This document shows positions 60,770 to 64,000 of a DNA stretch of 64,000 bases, in pieces; position 1 is the stretch's first letter; each line of letters opens with the position of its first letter. The DNA is from Burkholderiales bacterium (GTDB lineage: Bacteria > Pseudomonadota > Gammaproteobacteria > Burkholderiales > Burkholderiaceae_C), in the NCBI GenBank assembly GCA_016702555.1, contig JADJDV010000005.1, forward strand, positions 496,001-560,000, in the 5' to 3' direction. The translations under genes and the position numbers were made by a program. The notes below the pieces were generated by a model, which saw only the letters and a program-made list of their open reading frames with translations, was not told the origin of the DNA and made no database searches.

Positions 60770-61813
60770 TCAGGCCGCCGCCCGCATCTCCAGCGCCCAG
60801 CGCGGCTTGACGTCGAAGGCGTAGTCGGGACGCGGCGCCTCGGCGCCGGCCTGGATGCGCATGGCGGCGGCCAGCGCGATCATGGCGCCGTTGTCGGTGC
60901 ACAACTCGAGTTCGGGGTAGTGCACGCGCACGCCGCGGCGCGCGCAGGCCTCATTCAGCTGCTCGCGCAGCCGGTGGTTGGCGCCGACACCGCCGGCCAC
61001 CACCAGGCGCGTCAGCCCGGTCAGCTCCAGCGCCTTCAGCGACTTCTTCACCAGCACCTCGACGATGGCCGCCTGCGTGCTGGCGGCCAGGTTGGCGCGC
61101 ATCAACTCGCAGGGCGCGCCTTCCAGCTGGCGCGCCTGCGTCAGCACCGCGGTTTTCAAGCCGGCGAAGGAAAAATCCAGGTTGCCGCTGTGCAGCAGCG
61201 GGCGCGGCAGGTTGTAGGCGCTGTCGTCACCAAACTCGGCCAGTCGCCCCAGCGCCGGCCCGCCGGGGTAGCCCAGGCCGAGCAGCTTGGCCGACTTGTC
61301 GAAGGCCTCGCCAGCGGCGTCGTCGATGGTCTCGCCCAGCAACGTGTAGCGGCCGACGCCATCGACGCGCATCAATTGCGTGTGGCCGCCGCTCACCAGC
61401 AGCGCGATGAACGGGAATTCGGGCGGATCGCTGCCAAGAAACGGCGACAGCAGATGCCCCTCCAGATGGTGCACGCCCAGCACCGGCTTCGCCAAGGCCG
61501 CCGCCAGCGCGCAGGCCACGCCGGCGCCCACCAGCAGCGCGCCCGCCAGCCCGGGGCCGCGCGTGTAGGCGACGACGTCGATGTCGGCGCGCGCGCGACC
61601 GGCCTCGCCCAGCACCCGATCGGTCAGCGGCAGCACGCGCCGAATGTGGTCGCGGCTGGCCAGCTCGGGCACCACGCCGCCGTAGTCGGCGTGCATGGCC
61701 GCCTGCGTGTGCAAGGCGTGCGCCAGCAGCGTCGGCGTCGCGCCGCCCTCGGCGCGCACCAGGGCCACGCCGGTTTCGTCGCAGGAAGATTCGATGCCGA
61801 GAACGAGGGACAT
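60770..61813 (-). CDS. tsaD: tRNA threonylcarbamoyltransferase TsaD
   Basis: Essential enzyme that completes N6-threonylcarbamoyladenosine at position 37 of ANN-decoding tRNAs together with TsaB and TsaE. ASKHA fold with MSLVLGIESSCDETGVAL, the metal-binding HHLEGH (about 119-124) and LVSGGHTQL and VVAGGVGANHRLR. 347 residues, normal length. It is separated from the binding-protein pseudogene by 114 bases without features. Confidence 0.97.
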   Translation of the reverse strand: MSLVLGIESSCDETGVALVRAEGGATPTLLAHALHTQAAMHADYGGVVPELASRDHIRRVLPLTDRVLGEAGRARADIDVVAYTRGPGLAGALLVGAGVACALAAALAKPVLGVHHLEGHLLSPFLGSDPPEFPFIALLVSGGHTQLMRVDGVGRYTLLGETIDDAAGEAFDKSAKLLGLGYPGGPALGRLAEFGDDSAYNLPRPLLHSGNLDFSFAGLKTAVLTQARQLEGAPCELMRANLAASTQAAIVEVLVKKSLKALELTGLTRLVVAGGVGANHRLREQLNEACARRGVRVHYPELELCTDNGAMIALAAAMRIQAGAEAPRPDYAFDVKPRWALEMRAAA

Positions 61814-61837
61814 GGCACGGAATTATCCGTGCCGCCG

Positions 61838-62278
61838 TCAACCCATGTTGCCGGCGATGTAGTTTTCCATCTGCTCGATGATGAAGCGCTGCTGCTGCAG
61901 CTCGGCGTTCACCAGGTCGCCGATCGACACCAGGCCGATCAGCTCGCCGCCATCGACCACCGGCAGGTGGCGCATGCGGCCCTTGGTGATGATGCCCAGG
62001 CATTCCTGCACCGTCTGGCGCGGGCTGACCACGTACAGGCGCGCGGTCATCACGTTCATCAGCAGGGTGTCGGCCGAAGACAGGCCTTGCAGCACCAGCT
62101 TGCGGGCGTAATCCCGCTCGGTGAAGATGCCCAGCAACGCATCGCCCTGCACCACCAGCACCGAGCCGATTTGCCGGTCGGACATGATCTGCAAGGCATC
62201 ACGCACCGTGGCCGTGGGGGGCAAGGACGCCAGTGTGGCGTTCTTTCGGGCCGACAGGATATCTGCGACGGTCAACAT
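61838..62278 (-). CDS. Tandem CBS-domain protein
   Basis: Protein of 146 residues consisting of two CBS domains: VADILSARKNATLASLPPTATVRDALQIMSDRQIGSVLVV (1-43) and VMTARLYVVSPRQTVQECLGIITKGRMRHLPVVDGGELIGLVSIGDLV (77-123). Such stand-alone pairs bind adenine nucleotides and regulate partners. GGAGGAGG lies seven bases before the ATG. Ligand and partner are unknown. Confidence 0.92.
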   Translation of the reverse strand: MLTVADILSARKNATLASLPPTATVRDALQIMSDRQIGSVLVVQGDALLGIFTERDYARKLVLQGLSSADTLLMNVMTARLYVVSPRQTVQECLGIITKGRMRHLPVVDGGELIGLVSIGDLVNAELQQQRFIIEQMENYIAGNMG

Positions 62279-62483
62279 GGCGAATCCTCCTCCAGGCGGG
62301 TTGACGATGTTCAAGGCCGTATCGTGCCACAAGCCCGGCGCCCGGGGCCGGATTCCGGCACCAGAAAGCCGACACAATGGCGGTCTGCTGATCGGCGCGC
62401 GCGCCGCGTCGACGCAAACCCTTACCACTGTCACCCCTTGATCCTCCGGCCGCGACCACGGCCCCTATCCGCCACGCCCGCGC

Positions 62484-63179
62484 ATGAACGCCACCGCCCT
62501 CACCCTGATTTCTTCCATGGCCACCAAGCCGGTGCTGACCGAGCTGATCGCGCACTACCAGCAGCAGCACCGAGGTGCCGCGATCGCACTCGAATCGGTC
62601 GGCGGCGTGGATGCGGCGCGGCGTGTCGCCGCCGGCGAGGCCTTCGACGCCGTGGTGCTTGGCGCCGACGCGCTTGAGCAGCTGATCGCCGGCGGCCACG
62701 TGCGGGCCGGCAGCCGCGTCGACGTGGTGCGATCGGGCGTCGCCGTGGCGGTGCGCGTCGGCAGCCCGCGCCCCGACCTCGGCAGCGAAAGCGCCGTGCG
62801 CCAGGCCGTGCTGGATGCGCCAAGCATTGGCTACTCGACGGGCCCCAGCGGCGTGCAACTGGCGCGGCTGTTCGAGCGCTGGGGCATCGCCGCGCAGATC
62901 GCCGACCGCATTGTGGTGCCGCCGCCCGGCGTGCCGGTCGGCGCGCTGGTGGCCAGCGGCCAGGTGGCGCTGGGTTTTCAGCAGCTCAGCGAACTGATGC
63001 ACCTGCCCGGCATCGAGGTGTTGGGCGCTCTGCCTGAACCCCTGCAGATCGTGACCACATTCGCTGGCGGCGCGGCGGCGGCGTCAAAGCAGCCCGAGGC
63101 CGCGCGCGCGCTGCTGGCCTTTCTGGCCAGCGACGCCACGCGCGAGATCAAGCGCGCCAACGGCATGGATGCGGCCTAA
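62484..63179 (+). CDS. ModA-like substrate-binding protein without signal peptide
   Basis: Protein of 231 residues with the type II periplasmic-binding fold of molybdate-binding ModA: LTLISSMATKPVLTELIAHYQQQH, AGEAFDAVVLGADALEQLIAGGHV, GYSTGPSGVQLARLFERWGI and FLASDATREIKRANGMDA. No N-terminal secretion signal is seen with this start, and no in-frame upstream extension would provide one. It is likely cytoplasmic or sensor-like. No modBC genes are nearby. Confidence 0.8.
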   Translation: MNATALTLISSMATKPVLTELIAHYQQQHRGAAIALESVGGVDAARRVAAGEAFDAVVLGADALEQLIAGGHVRAGSRVDVVRSGVAVAVRVGSPRPDLGSESAVRQAVLDAPSIGYSTGPSGVQLARLFERWGIAAQIADRIVVPPPGVPVGALVASGQVALGFQQLSELMHLPGIEVLGALPEPLQIVTTFAGGAAAASKQPEAARALLAFLASDATREIKRANGMDAA

Positions 63180-63271
63180 GAAGCCGCACCCACCGTCGCA
63201 CGCGCCGGCAACTGCGCTATTCTTGACTCCTGTCAATTGAGCTTGGGGCCGCTGGCCCAGACAATCGATAC

Positions 63272-64000
63272 ATGGCCATCAGCCACCACATCAAGGACAT
63301 TGGCCGCGGCGCTGCTGGCGCGCGCGCCCTCAGCCGCGACGCGGCGGCCGACCTGCTCGGGCAGATCCTGGACGGCCACTGCTCCGACCTGGAAATCGGC
63401 GCCTTCTGCGTCGCCATGCGCATCAAGGGCGAAACGCCGGAGGAAATGGCCGGCTTCCTCGACGCGCTGGATGCGCGCCTGCACAAGCTGCCCGCCAGCA
63501 CGCGCCCGGTAGTGGTGCTGCCCAGCTACAACGGCGCGCGCAAGCTGCCGGTGCTGACGCCGCTGCTGGCCGCGCTGCTGGCGCGCGAGGGCCTGCCGGT
63601 GCTGATCCACGGCTGGGCCACCGAAGAGCGGCGCGTCAGCACCCAGGAGGTGCTGGCTGCGGGCGGCGTGCAGCCGCAATCCACCGACAGCGCCATCGCC
63701 TGCGGCCAGTGGCGCTTCGTCACCACCGAGAGCCTGCATGCCGGGCTCAGGCGCCTGCTCGACGTGCGCCGCGCCATCGGCCTGCGCAACCCGGCGCACA
63801 GCCTGGTCAAGCTGATGAATCCGGTGCGCGGCGCAGCGCTGGTCGTCGGCAGCTACACCCACCCCGAATACGCCGAATCCATGGCCGCCACCTTCCAGCT
63901 CATGGGCAGTTCGGCCATGCTGCTGCGCGGCACCGAGGGGGAACCGGTGGCCGACGCGCGCCGCAGTCCGCGCATGGCGCTGTTCCTGCAAGGCACGCCG
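63272..64000 (+). CDS. ybiB: YbiB-family (TrpD2) protein, N-terminal part
   Basis: Partial gene, cut by the window end after 243 codons. It belongs to the anthranilate phosphoribosyltransferase-like YbiB/TrpD2 family, whose members bind nucleic acid and lack TrpD activity. Visible blocks are LGQILDGHCSDLEIGAFCVAMRIKGETPEEMAGFLDAL, PVVVLPSYNGARKLPVLTPLLAALLAREGLPVLIHG, and MNPVRGAALVVGSYTHPEYAESMA. It lies 92 bases after the ModA-like gene in the same direction. Confidence 0.88.
   Translation, partial: MAISHHIKDIGRGAAGARALSRDAAADLLGQILDGHCSDLEIGAFCVAMRIKGETPEEMAGFLDALDARLHKLPASTRPVVVLPSYNGARKLPVLTPLLAALLAREGLPVLIHGWATEERRVSTQEVLAAGGVQPQSTDSAIACGQWRFVTTESLHAGLRRLLDVRRAIGLRNPAHSLVKLMNPVRGAALVVGSYTHPEYAESMAATFQLMGSSAMLLRGTEGEPVADARRSPRMALFLQGTP

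Overview
The window is GC-rich chromosomal DNA from a Burkholderiales bacterium, most probably of the Comamonadaceae. The evidence is the gene order tpiA-secG-tRNA-Leu-nuoA to nuoN-DUF2818, the zapA-6S RNA pair, the Bug-type binding protein, and three kinds of short dispersed repeat that I recognise from Comamonadaceae genomes. The genus cannot be fixed from the sequence alone.

Region 1 (1-15.4 kb) is a cobalamin uptake and salvage locus read on the minus strand. A cobalamin riboswitch precedes btuB. Then come a signal-less B12-binding protein, cobU, btuF, btuC, a btuD-like ATPase and cobO. An accessory block follows (vapBC, ogt, a Phd/PIN toxin-antitoxin pair, a single-chain MmeI-like restriction-modification enzyme and a 57-residue membrane protein translationally coupled to it). 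The two remaining cobalamin genes, cbiB and cobC, lie beyond it. The 3' part of an IS3-family element opens the window. The accessory block seems to have been inserted into the B12 locus.

Region 2 (15.4-25.5 kb) starts with a zapB-like gene, zapA, 6S RNA and a TSUP transporter. Next is a catabolic cluster arranged around a GntR/FCD regulator: a giant FAD/Fe-S 2-hydroxyacid dehydrogenase on the plus strand, and a serine/alanine-glyoxylate-type aminotransferase, a Bug binding protein, a CaiB CoA-transferase and an enoyl-CoA hydratase-like protein on the minus strand. Two nearly identical operators lie in the divergent promoter.

Region 3 (25.5-28.6 kb) is a low-oxygen module: a SafE-like membrane protein, hemN and fnr, with an FNR box between hemN and fnr. 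Region 4 (28.6-49.9 kb) is one long minus-strand housekeeping stretch: rpsO, pnp, a quinone oxidoreductase, tpiA, secG, tRNA-Leu(GAG), the 14 complex I genes, DUF2818, a NUDIX hydrolase and DUF1178. Terminators are visible after rpsO and probably after secG.

Region 5 (49.9-64 kb) holds an aminotransferase pseudogene with an internal deletion, a small secreted protein, speD-speE behind a long leader, a six-gene Mrp-type cation/proton antiporter operon with a fused first subunit, a frameshifted branched-chain amino acid-type binding protein, tsaD, a CBS-domain protein, a signal-less ModA-like protein, and the start of ybiB, which runs off the window.

The best places to look for something new are the MmeI-like gene with its coupled microprotein and hyper-acidic neighbour, the repeat sequences that have become coding sequence in at least three proteins, and the operator-controlled hydroxyacid/CoA cluster.
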